DNA of 5,210 bases from Hyphomicrobiales bacterium (GTDB lineage: Bacteria; Pseudomonadota; Alphaproteobacteria; Rhizobiales; Rhizobiaceae): NCBI GenBank assembly GCA_015654965.1, contig JAATGD010000047.1, positions 1 through 5,210 of the forward strand. Reading direction: 5' to 3'. Shown piece after piece: positions 4,777 to 5,210 of this stretch. How positions within the stretch are numbered: position 1 is the stretch's first letter; every line of letters starts with the position of its first letter. The notes under the pieces were generated by a model that was not told the origin of the DNA, did no database searches, and saw only the letters and a program-made list of their open reading frames with translations. The translations under genes were made by a program, and so were the position numbers.

Positions 4777-5210
4777 TCAGATACCGTCACCGAGAAAACC
4801 GTGGACCGAGTCTCCCAGCAATTGATCCATAACGCGTGACGGCTCAGTACAGCCCGTGTCACCGATAATTTTAGCCGGAACACCTGCAACCGTGGCATTG
4901 TTGGGAACGGGCTTCAATACCACGGAACCGGCGGCAATCTTCGAGCAATGACCGATTTCGATATTGCCCAGAATTTTCGCGCCTGCCCCGATCAGCACGC
5001 CATGGCGGATTTTCGGATGGCGGTCGCCGCTTGATTTGCCGGTTCCGCCCAATGTTACTGCATGCAGGATCGACACATTGTCTTCGACAATGGCCGTCTC
5101 ACCCACAACAAGGCCGGTCGCATGATCGAGAAAGATACCGCTGCGCAGCTGGGCTGCCGGATGAATATCGGTCTGGAAAATGGAAGAGGAACGGCTTTGC
5201 AGATAGAAGG
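4777..5210 (-). CDS. cysE: Serine O-acetyltransferase, C-terminal part (5' end outside window)
   Basis: CysE transfers acetyl from acetyl-CoA to L-serine, giving O-acetylserine, the first step of cysteine synthesis. The frame is open to the window edge, so 143 C-terminal residues are present and the alpha-helical N-terminal domain is missing. The left-handed beta-helix region reads FQTDIHPAAQL, GIFLDHATGLVVGE, ILHAVTLGGTGKSSGDRHPKIR and AGVPAKIIG. The Asp of TDIHP and the His of DHATG are 15 residues apart, as are the catalytic Asp143 and His158 of E. coli CysE; the Arg-His of GDRHPKIR matches cysteine/serine-site residues Arg192/His193. The protein ends GDGI, like E. coli CysE, whose C-terminal Ile inserts into the CysK active site to form cysteine synthase. 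A GTG at 5106 is internal, not the start. DUF3126 follows on the same strand. Confidence 0.95.
   Translation of the reverse strand, partial: FYLQSRSSSIFQTDIHPAAQLRSGIFLDHATGLVVGETAIVEDNVSILHAVTLGGTGKSSGDRHPKIRHGVLIGAGAKILGNIEIGHCSKIAAGSVVLKPVPNNATVAGVPAKIIGDTGCTEPSRVMDQLLGDSVHGFLGDGI

Noticed and set aside
1..5210. Mobile element, prophage, CRISPR or defence system
   Set aside because: No transposase, integrase, cas or toxin-antitoxin reading frame and no spaced repeat array; tRNA genes at the left are intact where visible and show no attachment-site duplication within the window.

Overview
The window looks like core chromosome of an alphaproteobacterium in the Rhizobiales, most likely Brucella or its close relative Ochrobactrum. 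This is inferred from protein character (an RlmB-like methyltransferase beside tRNA-Tyr/tRNA-Gly, a PAS_5-type protein, a DUF3126-type protein beside cysE) and from a roughly 105-bp two-part intergenic palindrome resembling the Bru-RS repeats. No phage, insertion sequence, CRISPR array or defence locus is visible.

Left end (1-1314): a tRNA-Tyr(GTA) and tRNA-Gly(TCC) pair runs leftward from a near-consensus promoter, TTGACA-17-CATAAG, with a GC-rich discriminator. Rightward and divergent from it is a TrmH/SpoU-family 23S rRNA 2'-O-methyltransferase (rlmB). This end is therefore devoted to the translation machinery.

Middle (1332-3118): two leftward genes follow, a 143-residue two-CBS-domain protein and, upstream of it, a 246-residue rhomboid intramembrane protease with its catalytic Ser and His. 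The 114-base gap between them holds a 10-bp leader hairpin just before the CBS gene's Shine-Dalgarno sequence. A 413-base non-coding stretch (2706-3118) then carries a strong leftward intrinsic terminator with no gene in front of it, nested inverted repeats, and the Bru-RS-like element.

Right end (3119-5210): a rightward PAS_5-type sensor-like protein begins 13 bases after the repeat. It converges on a leftward set: gamma-carbonic-anhydrase-like protein, DUF3126-type small protein with a TTG start, and the C-terminal part of serine acetyltransferase (cysE, cut by the window edge). CysE and the gamma-carbonic-anhydrase-like protein share the left-handed beta-helix fold but need not share a pathway. 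CysE ends in Gly-Asp-Gly-Ile, the tail that docks into O-acetylserine sulfhydrylase.

The coding part is ordinary housekeeping. The items worth a second look lie in the non-coding DNA: the orphan terminator and its possible small RNA, the repeat that forms the PAS gene's 5' leader, and possible alternative pairing at the DUF3126 start.
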